64,000 bases of DNA, taken from the NCBI RefSeq assembly GCF_019297835.1, contig NZ_CP079203.1, positions 1,151,001-1,215,000 of the forward strand, read 5' to 3'. Source of the stretch: Sphingomonas sanguinis (lineage in GTDB: Bacteria; Pseudomonadota; Alphaproteobacteria; Sphingomonadales; Sphingomonadaceae). The position numbers and the translations under genes were made by a program. Shown here one piece after another: positions 1 through 8,746 of this stretch (position 1 is its first letter; every line of letters begins with the position of its first letter). Below the pieces are notes generated by a model. That model was not told the DNA's origin, did not search any database, and saw only the letters and a program-made list of their open reading frames with translations.

Positions 1-108
1 ATCGAGTTGCCGGTCGATCAGGGCGAGTGCCTGATGCTCGACGGCATGGGCGTTCTTCAGCCCGGCGATAAAGACCGCCGCGACGACGTCATTGGGTAGG
101 GATGCCAT
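1..108 (-). CDS. DUF892 (YciE/YciF-type) ferritin-like protein, N-terminal part
   Basis: Only the first 36 codons lie in the window; the gene runs off the left edge. The start is an ATG at 108 on the minus strand and the protein opens MASLPNDVVAAVF. The segment LKNAHAVEHQALALIDRQL resembles the first helix of DUF892 ferritin-like stress proteins, whose members carry an N-A-H-A-x-E di-iron helix. This family is usually cytoplasmic and linked to general stress in alphaproteobacteria. The gene lies 26 bp downstream of a stress-type SDR on the same strand, so co-transcription is likely. Family assignment rests on a short piece. Confidence 0.6.
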   Translation of the reverse strand, partial: MASLPNDVVAAVFIAGLKNAHAVEHQALALIDRQLD

Positions 109-134
109 GGATCATCGCTCCTTTGGGTTGAGGA

Positions 135-992
135 TCAGAGGAAGGGGGTGCCGCCAGTGACGGGGATGGTCGCACCGCTGATGTAGCTGGCCTCGCCGCT
201 CGCCAGCAGGACGTAAGGCGGCGCGAGTTCGGCGGGCTGCGCGGCACGGCCCATCGGCGTCTGCTCGCCGAAGCTCTTCACCGCCTCGGGCGGCATGGTC
301 GACGGGATCAGCGGGGTCCAGACCGGCCCCGGCGCGACCGCGTTGACGCGGATGTTCCGCTCGGCGAGCATCTGCGCGAGGCCCGCGGTGAAATTGTGGA
401 TCGCGCCCTTCGTCGTCGCATAGGCGAGCAGTTGCTGGTTGGGCTTGTCGGCGTTGATCGAGGTCGTGTTGATGATCGACGCCCCCTCACCCATGTGTGG
501 CAGCGCGGCCTTCACCAGATAGAACATCGCGTGGATGTTGGTGGCGAAGGTGACTTCCCATTCCTCGTCACTGATGTCCTCGACCGCCTGGAAGCTCGCC
601 TGATGCGCGGCGTTGTTGACGAGGATATCGACCCGGCCGAAGGTCTGGACGGCGCGCTCGACGATGGTGCGGCAATGCGCGGAATCGCTGACATCGCCGG
701 GGATCAGCAGTGCCTTGCGACCGGCCTGCTCGACCAGCCGCTGGGTTTCGGCGGCGTCTTCGTCCTCGGACAGATAGGAGATCACCACGTCCGCACCTTC
801 GCGGGCAAAGGCGATGGCGACGGCGCGGCCGATACCGCTGTCGGCGCCGGTGATGATCGCTTTCTTGTCGGTCAGCTTGCCATGGCCGACATAGCTATGT
901 TCGCCATGATCGGGACGCGGGTCCATCGCCTCGGTCTGGCCGGGCATGTCCTGCTGCTGTTCGGGCTGGGGTGGGGTAGGGCGTTCGTTCAT
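135..992 (-). CDS. SDR family oxidoreductase (general-stress type)
   Basis: A 285-residue short-chain dehydrogenase. A 40-residue Pro/Gln/Asp-rich leader precedes the Rossmann fold; this leader is typical of the YdaD/YhdF-like 'general stress protein 39' branch. The cofactor motif TGADSGIG is at residues 48-55, NNAA at 126-129, and the catalytic set is S178, Y191, K195 (YATTK). It is cytosolic and probably NADP-dependent; the substrate is unknown. It sits directly upstream of the DUF892 gene, a common stress pairing. A possible extracytoplasmic-sigma-type promoter lies 24 bp upstream. Confidence 0.9.
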   Translation of the reverse strand: MNERPTPPQPEQQQDMPGQTEAMDPRPDHGEHSYVGHGKLTDKKAIITGADSGIGRAVAIAFAREGADVVISYLSEDEDAAETQRLVEQAGRKALLIPGDVSDSAHCRTIVERAVQTFGRVDILVNNAAHQASFQAVEDISDEEWEVTFATNIHAMFYLVKAALPHMGEGASIINTTSINADKPNQQLLAYATTKGAIHNFTAGLAQMLAERNIRVNAVAPGPVWTPLIPSTMPPEAVKSFGEQTPMGRAAQPAELAPPYVLLASGEASYISGATIPVTGGTPFL

Positions 993-1014
993 TGACCGTC
1001 TCTCCTCGCCCGGT

Positions 1015-1041
1015 CCAATGGGCGGCAGAGAGAGGCGTTCC
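1015..1041 (-). promoter_or_regulatory. Possible EcfG-type general-stress promoter
   Basis: On the minus strand GGAAC (1041-1037) is followed after 16-17 bases by CATTG near 1020-1016. The EcfG general-stress sigma factor of alphaproteobacteria recognises roughly GGAAC-N16/17-CGTT. The -35 is exact and the -10 has one mismatch. The start codon of the stress-type SDR follows 24 bp later, which fits. Single occurrence, no measured start site. Confidence 0.35.
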
Positions 1042-1067
1042 GGAAAAAATCCTGATCTTAAAACGTA

Positions 1068-1889
1068 TTAAGCTGTATTTTCAAGTTCCCCGCCCCCGTC
1101 GCGCAAAGGCTTCGCTCCGTCCGATGCAGCCGCCAGATGGGTCAGGATCACTCGCTCCAGCGCATCCATCGCATCGGCATAGCTGTGCGAGTCCGTCGCC
1201 AGCGTCTCGATCGCGAAACCGCACCCGCGCGCTGCGGCGCGAAAGGCGACGCCGGTCGCGTCCCCCTGCGCCACGATGATCGCGGCATCCTCGGCCCAGC
1301 CATGGATGGCGCGGATCAGCGGCGCGGCGGTTTCGTCCAGCGGCGAAGGAGGCGCGGCGATCTTGGTCAATCCCTGGCGCAGCTTGCCCAGATCGACCGC
1401 GCCGCGCGCCAGCCGCAGCCACTCGGCCGGATTGACCAGCTTGCGGGCATAATGGCGCCGGATCGCGGCGGCGGGGGGCAAAGCGTCGGGTTCGTCCGAC
1501 AGCCATGGGTTGGACAGCAGCACCCTGGCGAACCCGGCCTCCGCGCCGAACATCGCCAGCGCGGCGGCGGCGTCGCAATTGCCGAAGCCGATGACGCGGG
1601 TCAGGTTCGCCGCCTCGGCAAAGGCATCGATCGCGGCGGCGATGTCGGGGCCGCTCGACGCCCAACCGCCATTGACGCCTTCGCTGTCGCCGACCCCGCG
1701 CCGGTCGAAGCGGAACACCGGAAAGCCGTGGGCAGCGATCCGCGCCGCCAGCATCGCCTGTCCCCGATGCGCGCCCATGCGCGGCTCGTTACCGCCGGAG
1801 ACGATCATCAGGCCGGTGTCGCGGTCTGCCTCGTCCAGCGTGCCGACCAGCGTCGCACCCTCGCAGGGGAAGGAGATCAGCCTTCGCAT
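1068..1889 (-). CDS. Exosortase-A-system-associated hydrolase 1
   Basis: An alpha/beta hydrolase of about 273 residues starting at ATG 1889 (a GTG at 1901 is possible). The opening RRLISFPCEGATLVGTL, then IVSGGNEPRMGAHRGQ and FRFDRRGVGDSEG, match the 'hydrolase 1, exosortase A system-associated' family. The expected GxSxG nucleophile elbow reads GFGNCDAA, so a Cys-like elbow may replace Ser. It overlaps the end of the hydrolase-2 gene, so the two are translationally coupled. In other genomes this family sits inside exopolysaccharide/exosortase (PEP-CTERM) loci; its reaction is unknown. Confidence 0.8.
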   Translation of the reverse strand: MRRLISFPCEGATLVGTLDEADRDTGLMIVSGGNEPRMGAHRGQAMLAARIAAHGFPVFRFDRRGVGDSEGVNGGWASSGPDIAAAIDAFAEAANLTRVIGFGNCDAAAALAMFGAEAGFARVLLSNPWLSDEPDALPPAAAIRRHYARKLVNPAEWLRLARGAVDLGKLRQGLTKIAAPPSPLDETAAPLIRAIHGWAEDAAIIVAQGDATGVAFRAAARGCGFAIETLATDSHSYADAMDALERVILTHLAAASDGAKPLRDGGGELENTA

Positions 1890-2572
1890 GATGCGATCCA
1901 CTGCGCAATATCCTCGGCCAGCAGCGCGGCGAGTTCGGGGTCTTCCTGCGGCTCGGCGCGGCGCCAGGGCGGCACGGCGTCGATCAGGCGGTCGGCGGGC
2001 GCGCGGTCATGGCCCAGCCGCACAACGCGGCGCGGCACACCCGGCTGATCGAACGGTTCCGCCCCCGCCAGACTGGCAAGGAAATGCGGTGAGACCCGGT
2101 TGCCCGCGACCCGCACGGGCGACTCCGCGCCGAACACGCCATGCTCGTCGCCCCGCAGCCCCGCCGCCGCGCGCACCCGGATCACGTCGCGCAGCACCGC
2201 TTCGCCCGTCATCGGCGTCAGGTGCCAGCGTCCGGCCAGCAGCGCGAACCCGTCGACCAGCGCGCCGCCCCGGATCGACACGGCGTAACAGCGTCGGTCG
2301 CCCAGCGCCTCGGCCGCCGCCTGATGCGCATCGCGCCATTGCAGGAGGTTGGCCTTTTCAGTGTCGATCAGGCTCTCGCCCGTACCCGGCCAGTCGGGCA
2401 GTGCGCCACCGATGCCGTGATCGGCCAGCCGCCGCAGCATCGCCACCGCCACGCTGCGCATCCGGTTCGCTTCCTCCCAAAAGGGCAGCGTGACCAGCAC
2501 GACCGGCCCCTGCGCGGGGCCGAAGCGCACCATCGCTTCGCGCCCGCCGGGCCAGTCATAATAGTCGATCAA
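1877..2572 (-). CDS. Exosortase-A-system-associated hydrolase 2
   Basis: A 231-residue alpha/beta-hydrolase-like protein. VLVTLPFWEEANRMRS corresponds to the HPFxEExNxxR block of the 'hydrolase 2, exosortase A system-associated' family; PDWPGTGES and the TPMTGEAVLRDVIR block also fit. As in that family, the nucleophile elbow is degenerate (AVSIRGGAL). The start is a TTG overlapping the TGA of the upstream acyl carrier protein, so translation looks coupled. The partner acyl-CoA ligase and the exosortase usually seen nearby are absent from this window. Confidence 0.75.
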   Translation of the reverse strand: MIDYYDWPGGREAMVRFGPAQGPVVLVTLPFWEEANRMRSVAVAMLRRLADHGIGGALPDWPGTGESLIDTEKANLLQWRDAHQAAAEALGDRRCYAVSIRGGALVDGFALLAGRWHLTPMTGEAVLRDVIRVRAAAGLRGDEHGVFGAESPVRVAGNRVSPHFLASLAGAEPFDQPGVPRRVVRLGHDRAPADRLIDAVPPWRRAEPQEDPELAALLAEDIAQWIASCEG

Positions 2573-2841
2573 GCGTGCGCCTTGGCGTTCGCGAAGGCGA
2601 CCAACTGGCCGAAGGTCTCCAGCATCTCGCCATCGACCTCGTCATCCTCGATCAGGATGCCCAGACGGTCCTCCAGCTCGGTCAGCACGCCCGCCACCGC
2701 CATCGAGTCCAGTTCGGGCAACGCCCCGAACAAGGGTGTGTCCGCGTCGAAGCCCGCCACGCGCTCGGCCGACAGGCCCAGCACATCGGCCAGCACGCCG
2801 CGCACCGCCGCTTCCACTTGCCCGTTTGCCTGGAGTTCCAA
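2569..2841 (-). CDS. Acyl carrier protein (exosortase-associated type)
   Basis: A 90-residue acidic carrier protein. The phosphopantetheine site is LDSMAV with S46 as the attachment residue, followed by the helix LTELEDRLGILIEDDEV. It is first in a three-gene operon with the two hydrolases, with a 4-base overlap to the next gene. In exosortase-A loci such a carrier acts with an acyl-CoA ligase, but no ligase is visible here. The start is uncertain: TTG at 2841 after an ACAGGG, or GTG at 2817. Confidence 0.8.
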   Translation of the reverse strand: MELQANGQVEAAVRGVLADVLGLSAERVAGFDADTPLFGALPELDSMAVAGVLTELEDRLGILIEDDEVDGEMLETFGQLVAFANAKAHA

Positions 2842-2961
2842 ACCCTGTCGCCCTGTTATCTGTCATGATGTCGTTGGTCTTGTCGGCGACAGCGTTAGTG
2901 CGGCGGCGGGCGTTGGGCAACGGGTGTTGGGTTTCGACGCCCGGTCGGCCTCGGTGTCGCG

Positions 2962-3339
2962 TCAGGCCCCGACCGGCACCGTCTTGCCCGTGCTCCGGTC
3001 CAGCGCCCGTGCGGTCAGCAGATCGAGCGTGGTGGCAAGCGCCACGAAGCCGATCGCGCCCCAGACCGCCCGCTCGCGCGGCGACCGACGCGCCGATACC
3101 GCCAGCGTCCCCAGGTCGAGCAGATCACCCACCACCCGGTTCCACACCCGCGCCGAATGCGCCGGTGCCTGGACCAGCCCGACCCCGGCGACGACTTCGC
3201 GGACGCCATAGGCCTTGACGGTCCCCGCCCCGCCCGGCACCGAAAGACGCTCGGCGATACGGCGGGACGCCAACAGCTCGGCGGCTCCCAGGGCAAGCGA
3301 AAACAGGCCGAGGCCCAGGCTGACGGATTTGGCGTTCAT
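2962..3339 (-). CDS. Small membrane protein of the cyclase/dehydrase-linked type
   Basis: A 125-residue protein with hydrophobic stretches at about 7-24, 44-58 and 98-112. The pattern 'LFSLALGAAELLASRRIAER', 'AYGVREVVAGVG' and 'VWNRVVGDLLDLG' resembles the N-terminal membrane module that is often fused or adjacent to SRPBCC (cyclase/dehydrase) domains in sphingomonads. No SRPBCC domain follows here. Function unknown. It lies 120 bp upstream of the ACP operon on the same strand, with no clear coupling. Confidence 0.7.
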   Translation of the reverse strand: MNAKSVSLGLGLFSLALGAAELLASRRIAERLSVPGGAGTVKAYGVREVVAGVGLVQAPAHSARVWNRVVGDLLDLGTLAVSARRSPRERAVWGAIGFVALATTLDLLTARALDRSTGKTVPVGA

Positions 3340-3500
3340 GATGCTTCCTCGATCGCTGTCATGGATGGCAGGGCAACGTGAGGGCGCCGATGGCGGTCCA
3401 TAATTTCATATAGATCAGACAGTTCACCAATATGCCGGGATGGCTTCGCTCCTAAAATCCGCCACTTGCCTCCCCCTCCCCACTCGGCCAGTCTGGCGCG

Positions 3501-4763
3501 ATGATCCTGCCGCTTCTGCTCGCCGCCGCCGCGACGCCCGCCGCCGCTCCCTCCCCTGCCCGGCTGAAGGCCGATGTCGAGGCTCTGGTCGGCTTCGGCA
3601 CGCGCCATACCGCCTCCACCACCACTGATCCCAAGCGCGGCATCGGCGCGGCGCGCGACTGGGCCGCCAGGCAGTTCGAGACGATCGGGCAAGGCTGTAA
3701 CGGCTGCATCACCGTCGAGCGGATCAACCGTCGCTTCACCGGCCCGCGCGCGCCGAACGGTGTGATGGTCGAGGACGTGCTGGGCATCCAGCGCGGGCGC
3801 GATCCCAGCCGTGTGGTCATCGTCGGCGCGCATATCGACAGCCGCGTGACCGATGTGATGGACGCCACCTCGGACGCGCCAGGCGCCAATGACGATGCCT
3901 CGGGCGTGGCGCTGGTGCTGGAGGCCGCACGCCATCTCTCGAAGCAGCAGTTCGACGCCACCATCGTCTATGCCGTCTTCTCGGGCGAGGAGCAGGGCTT
4001 GTGGGGCGCCACCCTGCTCGCCGATACCGCGAAGGCGCGCAACTGGCGCGTCTCGGCGATGCTGAACAACGATATCGTCGGCAACACCGTCGGCCAGGGC
4101 GGCGTGCGCGAGGCTCGCTGGGTGCGCGTCTTCTCCGAGGGCATCCGCGCCTCCGAAGACCAGCCCCAGCAGATGCAGCGGCGCGGCAATGGCGGCGAGG
4201 ATGACGGGCCCAGCCGCGCACTGGCCAAGGCGATCGACGGCGTCGCCGACAGGCTCGGCGGGCTGGACGTGTTCCTCGACCGGCGGCCCGACCGCTTCGG
4301 GCGCGGCGGCGACCATGAGCCCTTCCTCAAGCTCGGCTATCCCGCCGTCCGCTTCTCGGTCGCCAATGAGGATTGGGACGCGCAGCACCAGGATCTGCGT
4401 AGGCAAGGCAATGTCGCCTTCGGTGACACGATCGACAAGATGGACTTCTCCTATCTGGCGAAGGTGACGGCGATCAACATCGCTACGCTTGCCCGCCTTG
4501 CCGCCGCCCCGGCCGCGCCCGACAAGGTGACAATCAGCGGCGCATTGTCGCGCGATACCCAGGTCGAATGGGCAGCGGTGCCGGGCGCGGTCCGCTACCG
4601 CGTCCACTGGCGGCGCAACGACGTGGCCGGATGGACCGACGCGCGCGACGTGACCGAGACGAAGACGGTGCTGACCCAGGTGCCGGTCGACGACCATTTC
4701 GTCGGCGTCTCCGCGATCGCTGCGGACGGCGCGGAGAGCCTCGTCACCTTTGGCGGGCGCTGA
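3501..4763 (+). CDS. M28 family zinc metallopeptidase, secreted
   Basis: A 420-residue exported peptidase with a short signal peptide (MILPLLLAAAATPAAA). The co-catalytic zinc ligands of M28 are visible: H111 (GAHIDS), D131 (GANDDASG), catalytic E163 and ligand E164 (SGEEQG), D191 (NNDIVG) and H272 (GGDHEP). Residues from about 340 to the end form a fibronectin-III-like module (VEWAAVPGAVRYRVHW). It is probably a periplasmic or outer-membrane aminopeptidase or carboxypeptidase; specificity cannot be read. It stands alone and is followed by a long repeat. Confidence 0.9.
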   Translation: MILPLLLAAAATPAAAPSPARLKADVEALVGFGTRHTASTTTDPKRGIGAARDWAARQFETIGQGCNGCITVERINRRFTGPRAPNGVMVEDVLGIQRGRDPSRVVIVGAHIDSRVTDVMDATSDAPGANDDASGVALVLEAARHLSKQQFDATIVYAVFSGEEQGLWGATLLADTAKARNWRVSAMLNNDIVGNTVGQGGVREARWVRVFSEGIRASEDQPQQMQRRGNGGEDDGPSRALAKAIDGVADRLGGLDVFLDRRPDRFGRGGDHEPFLKLGYPAVRFSVANEDWDAQHQDLRRQGNVAFGDTIDKMDFSYLAKVTAINIATLARLAAAPAAPDKVTISGALSRDTQVEWAAVPGAVRYRVHWRRNDVAGWTDARDVTETKTVLTQVPVDDHFVGVSAIAADGAESLVTFGGR

Positions 4764-4800
4764 CCTAGGCCGGATCGACATTCATAATGGCCCTTTCTTC

Positions 4801-4996
4801 CCTCTCCCCTGGACAGGGGAGAGGGTTAGCGGAGCTTGCCAGCCTGCTGGCTAGCGCAGCTTGGGTGAGGGGTTGAGCGAGCCTCCGGCTCGCGCTCGCT
4901 TTGCGAGCAATCACCCCTCACCCAGCTCCAACTAAGTCTTTGCGATGCAAAGACCAAGTCTACGCAACCCTCTCCCCTCTATGAGGGGCGAGGGAA
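4801..4996. repeat. ~197-bp intergenic palindromic repeat, copy 1
   Basis: A composite element with outer arms CCCTCTCCCC...AGGGGAGAGGG and CCCTCTCCCC...GGGGCGAGGG, inner arms GGGTGAGGGGTTGAGCGAGC and its partner CACCCCTCACCCAGCTC, and two small hairpins. A second copy in the same orientation is at 6800-6996. Together with the terminator below it fills the 373-bp gap after the M28 gene; I see no gene in it. Confidence 0.85.
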
Positions 4997-5049
4997 GGAT
5001 AGGTGTGGCTGAATGTCGATCGCCCCTAGGATCGATTGCGAAGTGAAAA

Positions 5050-5084
5050 GGATGCCGCCCCGCGGGAGAGTCGGAGCGGCATCC
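5050..5084 (-). terminator. Rho-independent terminator of the RcnB-like gene
   Basis: GGATGCCGC at 5050-5058 pairs with GCGGCATCC at 5076-5084. On the minus strand the hairpin is followed by TTTTC. It lies 53 bp past the stop of the gene ending at 5137. Confidence 0.7.
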
Positions 5085-5136
5085 CGTTTTCCAGCCCGGC
5101 GTCTCTCGGGCTGAAATCCCCCCCTGGGGGAAGGCG

Positions 5137-6099
5137 TCAGCGACGAACCAGCTTGCCGCGAACCCGTGCGCGGCTTGGGCCGGAGCGCACCATTTCGGTC
5201 GTGGTGGTGGTCGTCGTGGAAATGACAGGGGCACCCTGTACCACAACGGTGGTCACGCGGGGAGCCGGATAATAATATCCATCGGCATAATAGCCTGCCT
5301 GCGGCGAGTCCATCGTCCCCACCGTCGTCGTCGTGGTGACGGTCGTGCCGTCACGCGTCACCACGCGCCGTCCCATGGCGGGCGGCGGCGGGGGCGGCGC
5401 ATCGCTTCGATAGCTGTAATCGTCATAGCCCGGCTCCATGCGCCGTCCGCGATCCTCCGCCCGGTCGATGGCATAGCCCGCCGCCGCGCCGACGCCCGCG
5501 CCGATCAACGTACCGCCCAGCCGGTTGCCGCGCCCGCCGACCAGATTGCCCGCCACGCCGCCTGCGACCGCACCGATCGCCGCGCCGCCCAACCCGTCAT
5601 CGCGACGGGGCGGCGGGGGCGCATAGGGCGCGCCCGTATAGTCGGGCGTGCCGTCCCAGTTCACGCCGTACACGCTGTCATATACCGATCCGCGATCGTC
5701 GATCAGCACCGCATCGTCATAATAGCGCGACCAGTGATAGCCGACCGGCGGCTGCGGCAGGGTGTAGACCGCCCAGTCGTCCACGCCGAAGCGGCGGTCG
5801 GTCCAATAGGACGGCACCGTCATGCCGCGCATCGGACGGCGATAGGCGCGCCAGCCCCCCGGCGCGTTCGCTCCGCCCCACCAGCGCCCGCCGACCCGGC
5901 TGCCCCAGCGGTTCGCGCGCGCGGGCGGCACACCGACCGAGGTCGTGCGGACGACCACCGGATCCTGCGCCCGCATCGGCGCGGGCGACGGCTCGGGCTG
6001 GAAATCGGGGCGAGGATAGCTGGCCCCGGCCTGCGCCATGGCGGGCGTGGCGGCGACCAGGCCAAGGGTCAGGACGATCAGATGCGGCGCGCTGCGCAT
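5137..6099 (-). CDS. RcnB-family envelope protein with glycine-zipper segment
   Basis: About 320 residues from ATG 6099, which gives a clean signal peptide ending ATPAMA-QA; an in-frame start at 6138 only adds a non-signal leader. The middle part, RGMTVPSYW...DDWAVYTLPQPPVGYHWSRY...DDAVLID, matches the RcnB family of periplasmic proteins first linked to Ni/Co homeostasis. It is followed by a glycine zipper (GLGGAAIGAVAGGVAGNLVGG and a second GxxxG run) that can insert in a membrane. The C-terminus has a Thr/Val-rich low-complexity part. The metal link is inferred from the family only. Confidence 0.75.
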   Translation of the reverse strand: MRSAPHLIVLTLGLVAATPAMAQAGASYPRPDFQPEPSPAPMRAQDPVVVRTTSVGVPPARANRWGSRVGGRWWGGANAPGGWRAYRRPMRGMTVPSYWTDRRFGVDDWAVYTLPQPPVGYHWSRYYDDAVLIDDRGSVYDSVYGVNWDGTPDYTGAPYAPPPPRRDDGLGGAAIGAVAGGVAGNLVGGRGNRLGGTLIGAGVGAAAGYAIDRAEDRGRRMEPGYDDYSYRSDAPPPPPPAMGRRVVTRDGTTVTTTTTVGTMDSPQAGYYADGYYYPAPRVTTVVVQGAPVISTTTTTTTEMVRSGPSRARVRGKLVRR

Positions 6100-6214
6100 G
6101 GCGGACAAATTCCCCTGTTCAATGACGACGCCCCCCACAACGCCGCAGCCGAAACAAGGTTTGATACCAGTGCCCTGCCCGTATCGATAGCAGCGCCGCC
6201 CGTCCCGAAACGGG

Positions 6215-6709
6215 TCAGCCCGCCATGGCGGCGAGACGCGGCGCGAGCAGCGTCATCAGCGCCTCGCAGCCCGCCTGATCCTCTTCGTCGAACCGGCCCG
6301 GCTCGGGGCTGTCCAGGTCGAGCACGCCGATCACCGTGCCGTCGAGCAGGACCGGCACGACCAGTTCGGACCGGCTGGCGGCATCACAGGCGATATGGCC
6401 GGGGAAAGCATGGACATCGGCCACACGCTGCGTCCGCGCCTCGGCGACGGCGGTACCGCACACGCCCTTGCCGACCGGGATGCGGATGCACGCCGCCTTG
6501 CCCTGGAACGGCCCGAGCACCAGCTCGCCACCGACCATACGGTAGAACCCGGCCCAGTTGAGATCGGGCAGATATTGCCAGATGAGCGAAGCGGCATTGG
6601 CCATGTTGGCGACCGCATCCCCCTCCCCCGCGGTGAGCGCGTCGAGCGCGGCGTGGAGATCGCGGTAAAGCTCCGCCTTCGATCCGGCGGCGATATCGAA
6701 CTGGTACAT
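6215..6709 (-). CDS. msrC: GAF-domain free methionine-(R)-sulfoxide reductase
   Basis: About 164 residues from ATG 6709 (MYQFD). It is a single GAF domain of the fRMsr/YebR type: LNWAGFYR, LGPFQGKAACIRIPVGKGVCG and VADVHAFPGHIACDAASRSELVVPV carry the three conserved cysteines used for catalysis and disulfide relay. Known members reduce free Met-R-sulfoxide in the cytosol with thioredoxin. A longer in-frame start at 6745 is less likely. It ends 115 bp upstream of the RcnB-like gene on the same strand. Confidence 0.88.
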   Translation of the reverse strand: MYQFDIAAGSKAELYRDLHAALDALTAGEGDAVANMANAASLIWQYLPDLNWAGFYRMVGGELVLGPFQGKAACIRIPVGKGVCGTAVAEARTQRVADVHAFPGHIACDAASRSELVVPVLLDGTVIGVLDLDSPEPGRFDEEDQAGCEALMTLLAPRLAAMAG

Positions 6710-6799
6710 GGTGCCGGATGTAGGACGATGTGCGCCCTGCGTCATCCCCGGGCGATTGGTTTTGTTAGCGGTTTCCCGAGCCTATCGACACTCTTTTGC

Positions 6800-6996
6800 T
6801 CTCCCTTGCACAGGGGAGAGGGTTAGCGGAGCTTGCCAGTCTTGCTGGCTAGCGCAGCTTGGGTGAGGGGTTGAGCGAGCCTTTGGCTCGCGCTCGCTAC
6901 CGCGAGCATTCACCCCTCACCCAGCTCCGACTAGGCCTTTGCTTCTGCAAAGACCAAGTCTGCGCAACCCTCTCCCCTCAAAGAGGGGCGAGGGAA
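6800..6996. repeat. ~197-bp intergenic palindromic repeat, copy 2
   Basis: Same structure, length and orientation as the copy at 4801-4996, with scattered substitutions concentrated in the hairpin loops. It fills the 312-bp gap between msrC and mqo. The two copies bracket the RcnB-like and msrC genes. Confidence 0.85.
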
Positions 6997-7021
6997 AAAC
7001 GTGGCGCTATGGCTCGACCGA

Positions 7022-8746
7022 TCAGAGCGCCAGATCGGGATGGCGGTTCGGGCTGACCCGTGTCGCTTCGGGGCGCGGCGCTTCCGTGGTCGAAGGTGCG
7101 CTGACCGGCGGCGGGGCGAACGCGAGTTGCAGCGTCTCGGCGGTCGCGGCCCATTCGTGCGCCAGCAGATCGCGATCCTCGTTCAGTGCAGTGCCATAGC
7201 TGGGCACGATTTCGCGGATCTTGGCCTGCCAGGCCGGGGTCGCGAGGCGATCGGGGAACACCTTCTTGATCAGGTTGAGCATGATCGACGGCGCGGTCGA
7301 GGCGCCCGGCGACGCGCCCAGCAGCGCCGCGATCGAGCCGTCCTTCGACGCGACGATCTCGGTGCCCAGCTTCAGAACGCCGCCCTTCTTGGGATCGCGC
7401 TTGATGATCTGGACCCGCTGTCCCGCCTGCCACAGGCGCCAGTCGCCGTCCTTGGCGTTCGGGAAATATTCCCGCAGCGCGTTCATCCGATCTTCCTGGC
7501 TCATCATCAGCTGACCCGCCAGATATTCGACCAGCGAGAATTCGTCCCAGCCGACCGCCAGCATCGGGCGGAAATTGTCGAGTGTCACCGACTTGGGCAG
7601 GTCGAAATAGGACCCTTCCTTCAGGAACTTGGTCGAGAAGGTGGCAAAGGGGCCGAACAACAGCACCTGCTTGCCGTTCAGATAGCGGGTGTCGAGATGC
7701 GGCACCGACATGGGCGGCGAGCCGGTCGAGGCCTTGCCATAGACCTTGGCCATGTGGCGCTTGGCGATGGCGGGATTCTCGGTGACAAGGAACGAGCCGC
7801 CGACCGGGAAACCGGCATAGTCGTCGCCCTCCGGAATGCCCGACTTCTGCAGGATCGGCAGCGCGCCGCCGCCCGCACCCGCAAATACGAAGCGGGCGGT
7901 GATGATCCGCTTCTCGTCGGTCTTGCGATCGCGCGCGGTCACGCGCCACGTACCATCGGCGTTGCGCTCCAGCGAGCGAACCTCATGGCCGGTGGTCAGC
8001 GTCACGCCCGGCTGCCCCTGAAGCGCACGGATATATTGACGCGTCACCTCGCCCCATTCGCAATCGGTGCCCAGCACCGATCGGGTCGCGGCGATCTTCT
8101 GGCCCGCCTTGCGCCCCTCGATCATCAGCGGCACCCACTGGGCGATCTGGCGCGGATCGGTGGTGAATTCCATGCCCGAGAAGAGCGGGCTGGCAAGCAG
8201 CGCGGCATGACGCTTCTGGAGGAAGGCGACATTCTCGTCGCCCCAGACCAGGTTCATGTGCGGGGTCGAGTTGATGAAGCTGCGCGGGTTCTTCAGGACG
8301 CCGGTACGCAGCTGGTGGCTGAGGAACTGGCGCGTGACCTGGAACTGCTCGTTGATCTCGATCGCCTTTTTGATCTCGACCTTGCCGTCTGCCTCGTTGA
8401 CCGGCGTATAGTTCAGCTCGCACAGCGCCGAGTGGCCGGTGCCCGCGTTGTTCCAGCCGTTGGAGCTTTCCTCCGCCACCTTGTCCAGCCGCTCGACCAG
8501 CTCGATCGTCCAGCTTGGCTCCAGTTCGCGCAGGAGCACGCCCAGCGTCGCGCTCATGATGCCGCCGCCGATCAGCAGGACGTCGACCTTATGCTCCGAA
8601 CCCGCCGCTTCTGCCGCGAAGGGCGCGACCGCCGCCGTGCTCGCGGCCAGCGCGGAGCCCATCATCGCGCGCCGGGAAATCCCGCCCTGCGCGGCTGCTT
8701 CGGAAGCGCGCGCCCGGCTACGCTGGTTTCGATCGTCACTGTGCAT
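7022..8746 (-). CDS. mqo: Malate:quinone oxidoreductase with Tat-like leader
   Basis: FAD-dependent malate:quinone oxidoreductase, which oxidises malate to oxaloacetate and passes electrons to quinone. From ATG 8746 it has 574 residues; an open frame continues upstream to 9037 but has no credible start. FAD motif [13 protein letters not shown] is near residues 57-70; [22 protein letters not shown] and [20 protein letters not shown] are family signatures. Unusually, residues 23-48 read as a twin-arginine leader ([13 protein letters not shown], then APFAAEA). Most Mqo proteins are peripheral on the cytoplasmic face and about 500 residues long. Confidence 0.9.
   Translation of the reverse strand: MHSDDRNQRSRARASEAAAQGGISRRAMMGSALAASTAAVAPFAAEAAGSEHKVDVLLIGGGIMSATLGVLLRELEPSWTIELVERLDKVAEESSNGWNNAGTGHSALCELNYTPVNEADGKVEIKKAIEINEQFQVTRQFLSHQLRTGVLKNPRSFINSTPHMNLVWGDENVAFLQKRHAALLASPLFSGMEFTTDPRQIAQWVPLMIEGRKAGQKIAATRSVLGTDCEWGEVTRQYIRALQGQPGVTLTTGHEVRSLERNADGTWRVTARDRKTDEKRIITARFVFAGAGGGALPILQKSGIPEGDDYAGFPVGGSFLVTENPAIAKRHMAKVYGKASTGSPPMSVPHLDTRYLNGKQVLLFGPFATFSTKFLKEGSYFDLPKSVTLDNFRPMLAVGWDEFSLVEYLAGQLMMSQEDRMNALREYFPNAKDGDWRLWQAGQRVQIIKRDPKKGGVLKLGTEIVASKDGSIAALLGASPGASTAPSIMLNLIKKVFPDRLATPAWQAKIREIVPSYGTALNEDRDLLAHEWAATAETLQLAFAPPPVSAPSTTEAPRPEATRVSPNRHPDLAL

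Noticed and set aside
3336..4781. Minus-strand frame over the M28 gene
   Set aside because: Antisense shadow; the plus strand has a signal peptide and all zinc ligands.
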